64,000 nucleotides of DNA from Rehmannia glutinosa (GCA_016081115.2 JABTTQ020001105.1:1-64000); one strand, 5' to 3'. Counted from the first letter of the stretch, positions 47,201 through 60,484 are shown. Program-made: numbers and translations. The notes: generated by a model from the sequence alone, not told the origin.

Positions 47201-48025
47201 TGAGGTAGCGATGGGATACCAAAAAATTTCATTTTCATTCCACTAGAGAATTTTTTTTACCCCAAAATTGGATTACTTATGATCAAATTTCTAGAAAATA
47301 CATTATTTACTCACTTTTTCTTTTTTTCTTCCATCAATCACTATTGATCATTTTTCCAAAAAAAAACGTCATATCACCAATCATTACTTTACTATTTCTA
47401 TATCAAATCAACCTTTATCATTACGTTTTCATCTTATATCCAATAACACAATCAAAAATCATTCTTTTACGTTCAAATTTTTTTCGATCACTATTCTCTA
47501 ATAGAAAAAATAATTTCCAAAATGAAAGTATATTCTTTCGCACCTTGCACCCTAAAGCACCCCTAACACTGCTTTTAGATTCTGATTAAATTATACATAA
47601 TATAAAGCATAACTTCACATTTGTATACACTAAAAATTACTTCCTTTTTTTCTTTCCAAACCAAAAGACGACGATCATATTTTTAAGTGTTTGCAAACAC
47701 TCTCTAAATCAGATGACTAATTATCTTTTCTGTCCTTATGGGAAACATGTGTTTTTGTTGTCAGTTTCTTGCCTGGTCCCTGAAAAGAAGCAAAGCTGTG
47801 AACAACAGCAAGAAAGTGGTAGGAGTTATCGGTAAGGGCCACATGAATGGAGTCATCTATTCACTAATGTCTGATACAGGGAACTTGCGCTTTCGAGACC
47901 TTGCTGGAAAGAGGCCTGGAAATAACTATGGTTGGGCTGGTTCTATTGCCAAAGACCTTTTGAGAGACACAATAATTGGTGTTCTACTATGGCTAGTATA
48001 CGAACAGTTCAAGCCGATGTCATAG
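44208..48025 (+). CDS. TraB-family protein
   Basis: Coding exons: 44208-44625, 45453-45566, 45648-45736, 45835-45908, 46103-46207, 46689-46784, 47765-48025 (about 385 codons). Seen: a basic Ser/Pro-rich N-terminus (MKASPSPFPVFSPRHRNL) that may target an organelle; then the TraB fold with WIIGTNHISRESSSDVERVI, RPDNVVVELCRSR, AGIMYTPENGDQNQQLRSSM, FRAARKASEEIGAQLVLG and GVIGKGHMNGVI. The conserved GTxH, ELC..R and GxGH motifs define TraB/PrgY-like proteins, some of which sit in mitochondrial or plastid outer membranes. A C-terminal hydrophobic stretch (TIIGVLLWLVYEQF) fits a membrane anchor. Biochemical role unknown. Intron 1 starts with GC (AGCAG|GCAAGT). Breaks: frame change near 44360, T- and G-run errors near 45535-45550, and a lost G at about 45890. 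Intron 6 holds a family-2 element. Confidence 0.88.
47016..47706. mobile_element. Family-2 hairpin element with internal insertion, TraB-family intron 6
   Basis: Left GGGACTGTTTCCAAAAACTT and right AAGTGTTTGCAAACACTCTC are inverted partners. About 370 bases in the middle (from 47206, ATGGGATACCAAAAAATTTC) do not match other family-2 copies and probably are a second, nested element. Confidence 0.65.
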
Positions 48026-51000
48026 AATGTGTAATTTAGACGAGATTGTCGACATACCATTACGTTAAGCAAAAGGGTTTTTACATGCAGAACTTTGCAT
48101 TTATAGGGAAATAATAAACTGTTATTGATGTACATCTCTAGATTGTGTCAATGGAAACTTGATATACTTGCATGGGCATATTGGCTCAATTTGCTGAGTG
48201 TTATATATATTTCTGCCTTAGAATGATCTTTTTTTTTTTTTTTTTTTTTTTTTTTACCAACATACAAGTTTCAGTACATTTTTTGCTTCCAAACTCTTAG
48301 TAATAATATAAATAAGTAGTCAGTTTTAAGAGAATGTTTAACTGTGTTTATAAACTCCGGCCTTAAAGCATCTTAAAGTTTATGAAGTGCTCCAAAATAT
48401 TTGTATAAGTTTTTAGAAAAATAGTTTATATTCCATGCCCTGAAAATATGATTTTTGGGATCTTATAAGCTTCTTAAGTACAGAAAAAAGTACTCCAATT
48501 GTTTTAATCATTTAGATTTGAAATTTGTCTTTGTTAACATCTTCTAGCACTATAACCTTATTCATCCAAGTATGTCTTATATTTTACAATAAGTTCTAAC
48601 ATATTTAAGTTTCAAAATAATGTTTTTTAAATAAAAATTTGAAGGGTGGATTATGAAAACTATCAATGAAGTTTCGTCTAATTATAAAAAAATCTACTTA
48701 TCTTTCAATATTATAAACACCCCATGATATTTGTTTATATTTTACAAATTGCACTTATTGCGGGAGTATTTGCAAAACAAAGACATTTGAAGAATAACAA
48801 ACTTTCTTTTGTGTGTAGTAAGATTAAAACTTAAGAATAAATTTTTATAATACACCCTAAATTTAAACAAATACACTCTCTTACTCTCTTAAGTCACTTG
48901 CTACGAGCAACAATTTTGTCACTAAAAATCATATGACAAACTTCAATTGTACTGCAAATTATTTTTGTACATCATCAGTGACGTTAGTACTGAATTTACA
49001 AGACAAAAAACCATAATGCAAATATTACTTAAACAAGAAGAAGCCCAGAAAGTGAACTTTATTCAAATTTGACCCTTTTCCCCCTCATTGGTGAGACTTT
49101 TAGGTTTGTGGTATTGGGGATAAGGAGGAATCTTGTAGCAAATCTTTTGTCTTTATTAATGACATTGTCTGTAATTAACAAATCTTGGTATCTATAGTTA
49201 GTCACTAATCATCAGATAAGCTCACATTAATTTCTTTTCTCCATGTGTTGATATCTCATATTAATTAATTACAAAAGTCAATAATATTTTCTTGGTCTTT
49301 GCCTCATCTTTCTGAATTCTGCAAGTTTATTATGTAATTTTACAGGCATGTTTACCTTTTTGGCCCATCTGGCCGTTACTCATATTTGCTTAGAAAACAA
49401 AAACACATTAGTAAGTGAAATAAAGATGAATCATAAGATAAATCTTGAAATTTGTGTTTACAAATGTAAAAAAATGTTTATTCATATGTTCTTTTTTAAA
49501 ACCTATCGTAACTATATATAGTTAACGAAATGAAATATTTTGGTATTGATCAATCGGATTATATATAATTAGTTTTATACACGTATTAAAAACACATTTT
49601 CTGCGCTATTTTTCGTGATATAACAAGGCAAGGGCTAAATTTTAAATTTTGAGGGCCGACAGTTATGTTAGTTAGAAACGTTAAATACGTGAAATTAAAA
49701 TGCATATAAACACTTCTTAGTTTATAGTTGTTTCATTTATTTCGGACTTTTTTTGGGTTAGTTTTCAAGCTCTTTATTTAATTTATTCGTCCGTACATTC
49801 AATTCTATGTTATTACGTACAAGAATTATACAAAAGTAATTTTGTTACGTACGTAGATACTTAATGTACACGACGACAAAAAATAGAGTAATAGATCAAT
49901 AAATATCTTGACTATATTAAAGGATAAATGGGAAAATATTAACAACTCCCTGGAAAAATGTCTTGTGGCATACATAGCATACCCTTTTCCTACACTTGAT
50001 ATGAGGAAATTGAAGTAAAGATAGTTGCTTAGCTCACATATTTGTCTATTTATAATTACTCCATCATAAATTCAAAATTTATGTACTATGACCAACTAAT
50101 TGTACTGTGCAATTGTACGGTTTGATTTTTAATTATTTATGTGACAATTATATCATATTTTTTTGGATGTTTAAAATCAAAGGTCTTCTTTTTTTTTTTT
50201 TTGATAATGGCAATATATATTTTATTGGTATCATGTTGTTATAGCACTGTACATAAATTTTTAAATTTTGGTATTTGTTATATTTAATAACCAAATTCTA
50301 TTGTGTTTGTGTTCCAATGTAAACTACCTGTAACAACTTTATTGTTAAATTTTCAATGATATAACAAATCGTAAACTTATGGCATGGCTTATTCAACATT
50401 AACCCATCATCATTATACCTCATGTGTAGGTCATTATTTCCTATATAACAAATATATATAGTTTAGTTCGATATAATACAATACAATCAGTATGATATAT
50501 AATACATTTTTCCAAAAGCCAGAAACACCCTAAGTACATATGGAAAAACATATGTTTAGGACACAAAAATATTATGTTGTGTGTATTTTTCAACAATATT
50601 AGAATCTGATGCATAATTTGCATTTCAATGCAGAATATTTTTGTGATACTACATATTTTTGAAATATAATTAAAATTTTACTCACCAAAGAGTAAACACT
50701 AGTAAAGCTAATCATTTTGCGCAGCCATATAATTAAAAAACCATGATTATGTACCAAATGAAATAGATTTATGACATTTTAACACTTTTTCTAATATATG
50801 AAAAAAATAGATTCAAGAAAGGTATATTTTTAAACTCCAATATGATATTTCACCAAATCTTTTTCTTTCCCAGAAAACATGCCCACATATGAACATGCAA
50901 TTATTTGGTAAGTTGCTTTAAATGTTAATTTTGGACTCAGATCTTCAACATTAACAACATCATAAAAATTAAAGTGCCCAACCACAAATTTAAACCCCTC

Positions 51001-51124
51001 CCAATTTCAAATTAATTTCTAAAATTTGACTTTTTTCAATTGTGGTTTTACAAATGTAACTTCAATAGAGTGGGAAAACAAAATAAAAAAAACGGGGGGT
51101 AAAATAAAAACAAGAGACAACACC
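48026..51124. other. AT-rich intergenic region
   Basis: Begins with the TraB-gene 3' UTR, then a T25 run near 48232-48256. A partial family-1 copy lies at 48652-48785 (AATGAAGTTTCGTCTAATTA, CCCCATGATATTTG). The rest is very AT-rich and I see no gene in it. The last few hundred bases should contain the promoter of the response regulator. Confidence 0.5.
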
Positions 51125-51131
51125 TATAAAT
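51125..51131 (+). promoter_or_regulatory. Candidate TATA box of the response regulator
   Basis: TATAAAT preceded by CACC, about 150 bases upstream of the ATG at 51284. No other good TATA candidate is nearer. Confidence 0.45.
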
Positions 51132-51283
51132 TTGTTCTAGAATATCTCTTTCTCACACACATACAAGCATTTTCTTGTGTCACCTTTTCTATATCTACAC
51201 GGTTGACCAAACTGCAAATTATCCCCTCTTTATACATATAATCCACAGCAAAATTGTCAACCCCTGTTGACAAAAAGAAAGAC

Positions 51284-54200
51284 ATGGAAGGTGAAAGAAT
51301 CACTTTAAGCAATGAGTCGAAAAAATCGGTCGACACGATTAGCATTTTGGTTGTAGATGATGATATAACATGCCTTTCCATTGTTGCTGCCATACTCAAG
51401 AAGTTCAAATATGAAGGTACATTTTTATGTATATGCATGGGGATTCAATTGTAAATTAAATCATTCTAATTTCTACATGATTTGTTTATTTAGTTTTTTG
51501 AGTTGTTTAAGGTCTTGCATGCTAGCTTTATTCTTTTCTGGTTCAACCTTCTCTTTTCAAGGGATTATTTTCCTAGATTTTGGTTCTTTTTTGTTTAGGA
51601 TAACTAAAGAGTTCATTGAAGAAGACTCCAATTGAGCCCAAAAAAAAAAAAAAAAAACAGGGGAAAAATTAAAATAAAAATCATGTCTGGTCTTTTAAAG
51701 GGCAACATAGAAGCAAGTTCTAACATTTTTTTAAGTATTTCCTTTTGCCTTTCATTTGGTTAACAATTTATGAATCAAAATAATTTTTTATCCTCATCCA
51801 TAAACAAAAAGTTGTAGGATTTATCACTATACTCTGTCTCTGCATGTGTGTGTTGTATCCCTTTCTTTCTTCTTTTTTTTTTTTATAATTTTTTTCCATT
51901 GCAGAATCGATAAATAAACATGGAAACAATTCAAATTTTATTTTCAAAAGATTCTCTCAGATAGAAAAATAATACATTGCATTTGATAGTTAGAAATAGT
52001 CATATAACATGTGATCTATACTAGATTCATTTAGAGATGATGTAATAAAATCTTGTGTTTGTTCTAATTATGGTTCTATTTAGAGATGATTAAAATCAAA
52101 TTTTGTGTTTGTGTAATTGTGTTCTAATCATGGTTCTTCCGCACAATCAATTCCAGTCGTGACCGTCAAACATGCCAACGACGCTTTATGCGCGCTTCGG
52201 ATCAAGGGTGGGGGCGCGTTCGATTTGGTCGTATCAGATGTACACATGCCAGATATGAATGGATTTGAATTACAACAAGCCATTGCACAAGAATTCAATA
52301 ATTTGCCTGTTGTTTGTAAGTTCTATTTCTATAATAATTAACAATTAACAACACTTATTTTGGCCCCATTACTTTCCAAACAAAACTGCCCATCCATCTC
52401 ATTATTTCTTAATAAATTGAATTTTATTTTATTTTAATTATATGCTGAGCATGGACTAATTAATTCCTAGCTGTTTATATTTATTTTACTTATTTTTGGT
52501 ATGTCACAGTAATGTCAGCCGACGACAAAGAGAGTGTTGCTTTAAAAGGGCTAGAGAATGGAGCTGCATTTTTCATATACAAGCCTGTATGTCCAGATGA
52601 TGTAAGGGATTTATGGCAATTTGCAGCCATGAAAAAGAAAAGTCAAGTTGTTATTGAGGATACAACAAGTGAAGATAAAACATCGATGTCTGCATCTTCA
52701 GTGAATGAAGATAAGATGAATAAGAAGGACTCAAGAGAAAATCCCTAAAAAGGAGGGATCTGATGAAAAAAAAGGAGAATCTTCTCAATCTGCTTCGCAG
52801 AAAAAGCCCAAAATTATTTGGACTAATTCGCTACACAACCGATTCTTGGAAGCTATTAGGAGCATTGGCCTTGATAGTAAGCATTTTTTTTTTTTGAGAA
52901 ATTGATAGTAAGCATCTTTAATTTTGCCCTATAGTTAATATATGTGTATATATATGTATGTATCTCGTACATGCTTAAATTCACGTACCATCGATGGTTA
53001 TAACGGTCTTGATTTTCAAATATATATAATTTGGCGCGCAAGTGAAATAATGTGCACACGCGCCCTAGTTCACGTGGAATAAGTATATATCGCGGTGATT
53101 AATTAATGCCGTATACTTCTTTTATGTTTTGTTAAGTGAAACATAGATGTTTTTATGGATCTTTTAGTTTTATGATTTAATTCTAATCTTATTTTTATGT
53201 TTTTTGTAATATTATGTAGGAGCTGTTCCGAAGAAAATCCTCGAAGTCATGAATGTTCCTGGATTGACTAGAGAAAATGTAGCAAGTCATTTGCAGGTAT
53301 ATACAAATTTCTGTGTACTGTATAGATAAAGCCTTGTGTCATGGTCATCTATTAATTGCATATATTATACAATTATCCCTAGTTACTTACTTAGCATAAA
53401 AATTATTGCATAAAAGGAAAAAATTCAAATACAACATTTAAGTAAAATCTTATAATATCGGTCCAACAAATGAATACATTTTAATTGGTAATATCTTTCT
53501 GGATCTTTAAATGGCAATAAATATTAAAACCCTTGATGTCTCTTTTTTCTGAGAAAGTAAAAAAATCAATTTTTTTATAGGTCATCCAATATATAGTGTC
53601 ATTTCCTACCTATAATAATATGCACATATATTTGTGAAACATGCAGAAATATAGGATCTTCCTAAGGAGAGTTTCTGATGCAAGCTACAAAATTCAATAT
53701 TCTGCTGATCATTACAAGGGCTTAAGTAGGAACTTCATGAGATCAAGTATTGAATCATCAGGAATAACAAGCCCTTCATCAACCCTAATGCTCAACAAAT
53801 TCAACAAATTCCCTATCAAAAACATGGACAATTTCCTGCTAATGTCGATTTTGCCCCCTTGGCGAATCCCCAAGCCTCATCAAGCAACCTCATAGCCCAA
53901 TCGGGATTCGGACAATCACGACTGCTTTCCAATAAAGCGAATCTGCTGAAACCAAACATCGGCAATGCAAACTTGATGATTCATCGAACGATCGCCCATG
54001 TGTCGACTCGCGCAAAACAGTTTTCAGACTCGACCATCACTAATCCAGGGACATATTTCCAATATATCCCTGGAAGATCTCTCCACTGCCCTGTCAGCCA
54101 GTTTTGACTCTTCATTGATTAGCCCAATTGTAAACCCTAGTACTAATAATTACGACGTTTAGTCGTCCTTCACAAATATCGCGACCACTTCAAATTATGT

Positions 54201-56502
54201 CGGATTCAGTATCTCGAACATCAAACACCTTGCTGAATCAGGACATAATAGCGAGAAATACGAGGGTTTGGATTCTTGCAAGGGCGCGACGACGATAAAT
54301 TTGCCTAGTCATGAGGAGTTCCAAAGTAATAGTATCGTCGTGCGAATGACAATATTGCCAATGTGGATCAATTGGCTCCTAATGTGGGGGATAATTCTAA
54401 TTATTTGTTGTTTGATGACAATATTAATGGTAATGGACAACAATTGTCCGATGTTATTGGAGATTACCAGTGCTAATGCCTTCAAATTATCTACCTTTGA
54501 ACTGTGGCGAGGAAATTAATGGAGGGGATTAATTCATGATCAGTCTGCAGATTTTAGTCCAATGTGTGATTTTTCGGAGCTTGATTTATTGTCCACTCAA
54601 CAACAATTGGAGGAAGGTGATTTTGACACTACTATTTTGGCAGATCATGTCAATATTCAGAATCAGACACAGGTGCGCCTTTCTTTAACTCCAATTCATT
54701 ACACATACGATTTATTAAACTCCATATATCTAGAATATCATGGGCCTTGTACGAATGTATTTCCCATTTCCAGTGTTCGAAAGTGAATTTTCAAAATTTA
54801 TTGGTTTTCGTGTGAGAATTGAGAATGTGTTTGGTTTGTTGTCTGAATTTTACAATTGAAAAAAATATTTGTTCATGGTTTTTGAAGTGTGTTATTGATA
54901 AAAAAATTGTGTGATTACGGTGAAAACTTGTTTGGTTATAGTTTTGAAGTATGTTTTCACGTAGATATGCGTGATTATAGTGAAAAATTATTTGGTTGTG
55001 TTTCCAAAGGAATATTTCTATTAAAAAGTGAAAACTGGAAATGACCTTATTTCCATTGCAAACTTTCCTAAAGAAACATATAAACTCAGTTTTCGGAATA
55101 GTGGGAAAATGAAAATGGGTTATTGAAAATGCAACCATACATGACCCATATTTTAGGAGCAGGTCTCTTGTAAGACGGTTATACAGTGCGACGGATTGCA
55201 CTTTTAGTTGTAAAAGTGATACTTCTAGAGTAAAAAATGATACTTTCAGCGTGAAAAGTGATACTTTGCCTTAATACACTTAAACTAATTTGTGTATTCG
55301 GACAAGATATCACTTTTTACACTAAAAAGTACCATCCGTGACACTGAACGACCATCTTACACAAATTTTTGCCTATTTTTATAGTCACACTCAATTTATG
55401 GAGCACTGATGATATATAGGAAATATATATAATATGTCCACATTCAAATTCCATAACTCATAAATCCAAATATATTACAAAATTAAAATTTTTTTTTAAA
55501 AAAAGAGAGAATCTTATTTCAAAACCATCTTAATTAAACTCATTTGACAGTTAATCCTCACTTTCATATTTTTTTCCTACGGTTAATTGACATAAATTAA
55601 CAACACTGTTTCATTTCACAGGAAAATGGAGCTGGTGAGAGCATTACAATTTCCAACTTTTATGATGGTATGAGTGACTGGGACAACCATCTTCCCTCTT
55701 TTGATCAAGCTCCCAACCAGGCAAGTATTATAACCTAAGTATTTTCTATTGACGCGCAATCTTGCTGCTATTTTATTTAAATTATCGTTCGAGTTACTTG
55801 CCATTAAATTTAAATTCTCAATTATTTAACATAAGCATGGTGTTATCGCTTACGTCTAACTTTGATTTTTATGGTTCTGCATTTTTAGTGTAATTATAAC
55901 CAAAAATTGCATTTCTTGTAGTATTTTCTTTATTTGTACTTTGTTGGTGGAACTTATTATTGTACTTACCCTTCATTTTTTTTTTTTTGATCAATAGCAG
56001 CAATGTAGCCAAGATCTGGTTAACTCTCAAGAATTTGGCACCTCTTCTCAATTCAATCAAACAGTACTTCTGCCACCAAACCAGGCATGCTTAATTTCTT
56101 TACCTCATCAGTTTTGTAACTTAATTTAATTGCTATGACTAAATAGTATATTGTTCTCTTTCTTTGTGGGATTTGTAACAATTTTATTTCAAATACTAAT
56201 TTTTCTCTTAGTTATTTTCTTAATTTTATCTTAATTCTTCTTTTGACCGATCGATGAACGTATAAGCAGCAAGTCATGAGTGAAGGTTTAAACAACTCTC
56301 TAGGATTTGGCACTTCTTCTCAGCTCATCAGTAATACCCGTGCATCTTCTACCGAGGCATGTTCTAATTCTATTTCCATGGGAACTGGAGTATTATAGAA
56401 TAGTAATTAACTTTGATTTTATTTTTGTTGCAGCGCGACGATGATTTTCTGGAATCTTTGCTTGCCCCATTTGACGAGGATCAAACCCTTGAAGGAATCT
56501 AA
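51284..56502 (+). CDS. Type-B two-component response regulator (ARR type)
   Basis: Coding exons: 51284-51416, 52157-52315, 52510-52876, 53220-53296, 53647-54672, 55622-55720, 56001-56084, 56270-56356, 56434-56502 (about 700 codons). Seen: receiver domain with [20 protein letters not shown], phospho-acceptor Asp in [24 protein letters not shown] and the Lys in IYKPV; then a GARP DNA-binding domain ([55 protein letters not shown]); then a long Asn/Gln-rich C-terminus ending DEDQTLEGI. Receiver plus GARP is diagnostic of type-B regulators, which carry cytokinin phosphorelay output in the nucleus. Exons 7 and 8 are duplicates, and introns 6, 7 and 8 start with GC. Breaks: an extra C at 52743-52745 makes a false stop, and exon 5 changes frame several times after about 53830. 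That region is the least certain. Confidence 0.9.
55145..55385. mobile_element. Hairpin MITE in response-regulator intron 5
   Basis: Left GGTCTCTTGTAAGACGGTTA and right CGACCATCTTACACAAATTT are partly inverted. The middle repeats AAAGTGATACTT units three times. Typical of a small plant MITE; ends not exactly fixed. Confidence 0.55.
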
Positions 56503-56738
56503 ATAGAGCAAAATGTAAAAGAAAAAAAAAAGAGTGTATCTTTTGTAGTAATTTAATAGTTGGTGTAGATTAATGTTGCCGTTGTGACATTGAATTTGAC
56601 TTTATTAGTACGACAAACTCTGTAGTACTAATGAAATTAGAGTTGTGATTTGGCTTTTCAAATTTCTAAACTTAATATTGAATAATTTATGTTCGGTTAG
56701 AACTGCCCTAAGGGCTAAACTGAAGTAAGTATTGCGTG

Positions 56739-57468
56739 CGAGTGGCGGATCAGGGAATTCGTAGTAGGGTGGCTAAGAAGTAAAAATTTCATTAAAAAAA
56801 TTATTTGTGTATATATATATATAGAGGGAACAAAAATTATATATATAACAAATTGTTACAAAATTACATTATTTCTCAATAAAGAGTAGAAACTACTTCA
56901 TAGAAGAAAAATACAGTGGTATTTTTATATTAGCAATCACATAGACACTATTCTTACTATTATTTGTTTTCTTGTCACAAAATAATAAGAAGCCAATAAC
57001 TAAATATAAAAGAGGTGAAAAATAGATAACCTTTTAATTTCATACTTGATAATGATACTTAGGGGTGAAAAACAGGTTTGTGTTGTCCCGATAAATAACA
57101 ACTTGTCAAGATAAGCTCAAGTCCGAACACAACACAACCTTGTTGGGCCTAAAATTTAAATTCAAATAGTTAAGTACAATTTAAAAGTAATGACATGATA
57201 AGTGTACAAATGATAAATAAATATCACAAAAGTAGTCCAAAAATTACAAATATATTAAATATAGCATCAATCTCATGATCACAAAAGTTTTACATCATTC
57301 ATTCTTGATTTTTAATTTGAGTTTAGATTTTGGGTGGACTTGGGTTTTGCATTAAATTTTAGGGTGGGCTAATTTTGAATATTATAGAAATTATAATACC
57401 AAAATAGAATTTTTGAAAAATTGCACTGGGCTCAAGCCGATCTTTGGCCATTAGTAGCTCCGCCCCTG
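56739..57468. mobile_element. hAT-like non-autonomous element, 730 bp, with exact 8-bp duplication ATTGCGTG
   Basis: ATTGCGTG lies immediately before (56731-56738) and after (57469-57476). The right end reads AGCTCCGCCCCTG, whose inverse CAGGGGCGGAGCT matches the left GTGGCGGATCAGGG with a few changes; CAGGGGCGGA-type ends are common in plant hAT-like elements. No transposase frame remains. It starts 237 bases after the response-regulator stop codon. Confidence 0.85.
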
Positions 57469-57476
57469 ATTGCGTG

Positions 57477-59480
57477 GAAGTTCATAATATATTGAAATAT
57501 AGTTGTTTTTTTTTGTAGCACCAAAAGAAATTAGGGGTTGGGTATACATTACTTTATAACTGTGTTATTATTTGTTTAGTAAATATATATTGCGAATTCA
57601 TCTTATTAATAGAACTGCGACAAGTAATCTGAAAATAATTTTGACATAGTTTATATATTTCATTCAATAATGCATGAAATAGCTAGTAAGATCATGAAAT
57701 AATAAGTTGTTGTGAATTGTGATCTCTCTACTATTTCAATAGACAAAACCCAGACGCCAATAATGGTTTGATAGTTAGATCATAATATCAGGTTATCGAT
57801 TATTAATTCAAAAACGAACAAATTTTGGTTGGAGTAGCTGTTCAAAATATTCATGTATGTTCATCCTATTGTGTAAAAATGAGCCTAACCCGATGGGCCA
57901 GTCCTAAATACCGGTTGACCTGATTTTTTATTATGTCTTTTCATGGATTGGGCCGGACATGACTCTAAAAATAGGGATAGGGGCACTAATAGCCGGCCCG
58001 ACCCCAATTTCTCCCTTTGGCCCAATGGGCCAACATTGGTTTAATTCGTTTGACAGCTCTAGCTAACTATATATAGTGATAAAACAATTCTTTTTCGTTT
58101 TTAAATGAGCTTATTATATGACATAGTAATATTGCATCCAGTGAGTCACAAGTGTAGGTCTAAAACATTAGGGTCTAAATAATATATAAGCCATATTATC
58201 AGATATGATCATACCATAATGCACATATATACTACATGTATATTATTAAAGAGTTCATCAAATTTTGGGTAATTTGTCCATAACAAAAATACTTTTAGCC
58301 ATGTTTATTGTTTTCCATGCAAGTGGAAAAACTACCTCAACTCATCGTCTCTCATCGTATTTTCCATGCAAGTGGAAAAACTTATGATGATGATGGTTTT
58401 GGAATTTCATCTCATTTCTCCTTCATGAAGGTTGCGTCAGGAAGGGCATCGTAAAACTTTGCCACTTTGCTTTTTGTGTGAATTTGTAGTGTTAACTAAT
58501 TTTAGACAATTAATTGACACTTATAAACTTCACACCACCGACCCCACGTAAAAATAAAGTCGATTGATTGATGATGATGATGATGATGTTTATTGTTTTA
58601 CAAACAAAGGTTAAATTTCAAGCCATTTACTAGTTCAATTATCCAAATAACTCACCAAATAATACAACACAAGGAAAGTCGACTACCATTTTTTAGTAAA
58701 AAATAGCTAAAAAAAACATGTTTTTGAATACGATGGCTTAGTTTTCATTTTGAGAAAATGTAAATGGCCAATTTGCCTTAATACCACGTTATTAAATTTA
58801 AAACTACTCTCGTCTCATACAATATCAAAGCTTGGATACAAATGCATGCAGAGAATTGTCATATACATATTTATCCATGCATCAGAATAGAAATTGCTCA
58901 TTTTTCTCTCTATTTTTAGGGATAATTACAAAAACACCTCGAGGTTTGAGCTAATTACAAAAAAACCTAGAGATATTTCAATATTACAAAAAAACCGTTA
59001 GATTCTGTCTTAAATTTAAGGGGACAACTATAATATTTTTATAAATGTCATGGGGTTTTTGTAATATTTTTATTATGAAGGGGAAATGTAAGACATATCA
59101 AATCTCAAGAGAGTTTTTGCAAATTCCAAAATATCTATGAGTTTTTTTGATAATCATGGAGTATTTTGTAATTATTCACTTCTTTTTATTCCAAATTCTG
59201 TTTTACTTTTACTTTATTTTTATTTTAAAAAGAAATCCACTAAATTTATTTTCTTAATTTTATTGGTAACTAAAATAATATTTTTTTGGAGGAAAATTAA
59301 CTAAAAGAATATTATTAAAAACAAATTGTTTTTCTTAGTTCTGCTTGGGCTGGGCCGAACATGGGTGAGTCCATAACTTTCCACACAAAGAAGATATCCA
59401 TCCATTCCGACCCGAAAAAAACTATTTGGACATGGGATGCTAAATGACCATTTTGTCCTCCGTCCAGATACAAGTACGTT
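57477..59480. other. AT-rich spacer upstream of the SR-protein gene
   Basis: No gene seen. Contains a diverged GC-richer repeat at about 57885-58065 (GATGGGCCAGTCC, GGGCCGGACATGAC), a (GAT)n run near 58570-58588 and the family-1 element listed next. The last 100-200 bases carry the SR-gene promoter. Confidence 0.5.
58919..59175. mobile_element. Family-1 hairpin element
   Basis: Begins AGGGATAATTACAAAAACAC with CTCGAGGTTTGAGC and ends GAGTATTTTGTAATTATTC. The target duplication is not clear in this copy. Confidence 0.72.
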
Positions 59481-60484
59481 ACTCGTATTTAGCTGTCGAT
59501 TTTTTTGTCGAGGGAAGATATTTTCTCTGCCATCTGACCTCTCAGCAGCTAGGGTTTCGACATTTCCAAAGGTAAGCTCGTCTTTGGAATCCAACGTTTT
59601 TGTTGTAAATTATTTTTGCTCGTATGATTGTTTATCTTTGATTCCGATCTGTAATTATATCACTCTTGGAGTACTTTTATCATTAATAATTTTGGAATCT
59701 TCGTCAAATGTTCTGCTGATTCTGTGCGAAAGAAATAGTGGTATTACTTTGTTTTTTGAACACTTATTTTTGGTTAATTTTCATTTTGATGTAAATCTAT
59801 ACTGGCTTTTTTGTTTTTGCTCTTCATCTTCAAGATAAATTATTTGTTATTTTTTTTTCTAGTTTTCACTGGTAATAGGGATTCCTTTTTATTCATCAAT
59901 GAAATGTTAGAGCAATTGTGCTGAGATGTGGAAAAATTGTAAATCTGGAGGCTGTATATGAATTGTAATGAAAGCGGAGAAGAGGAAAAAGAAATTGATA
60001 ACTGAGTTTACCTGCATAATTACCCTAACCTTACTTTTTTCAAAAGGTAAGATGGAACGGAACGAGGGGTAAACTGAAGATTTTGTAGAACTAATGAAGC
60101 AATTGGAGTTCTCATGTTAGGATATCTCGAGCTTAAGAACAAATATTATCTAGCGGCTGTCACTCCACTTCTTGATGATTTTGTGTTTGAATTATTTTGT
60201 AATTAGTTACTATGATATTTTTCAGAGCTTGTTTTACTTTTGGTTGTTAAGATATTAGCTTAAAGTCATCCAAATATGTCAGTTGGTTTTTGGTTTGGTT
60301 ATTTTTGAAGAAATATTCCTGAATACATAAAGCTATATATTATCGCTACCTGAAGATGTTGATTTGCTAGAAAGAGTAGGTATTGAAGATTGTTCATGAA
60401 GAGATTTTTTTTTTTTTTAACTAAAATGTTTACTTAGTTGTCTCTTTGTGAATGTAGGTCTTAGAATATCAGAACTGAGGTGAA
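59480..60484 (+). other. 5' leader and leader intron of the SR-protein gene, with telo box
   Basis: The leader exon ends at 59571 (CCAAAG|GTAAGC); the intron runs 59572-60457 (TGTAG|GTCTTAG); the ATG follows at 60485. AGGGTTT at 59551-59557 is a telo box, common in promoters and leaders of plant genes for the RNA and translation machinery. Confidence 0.65.
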
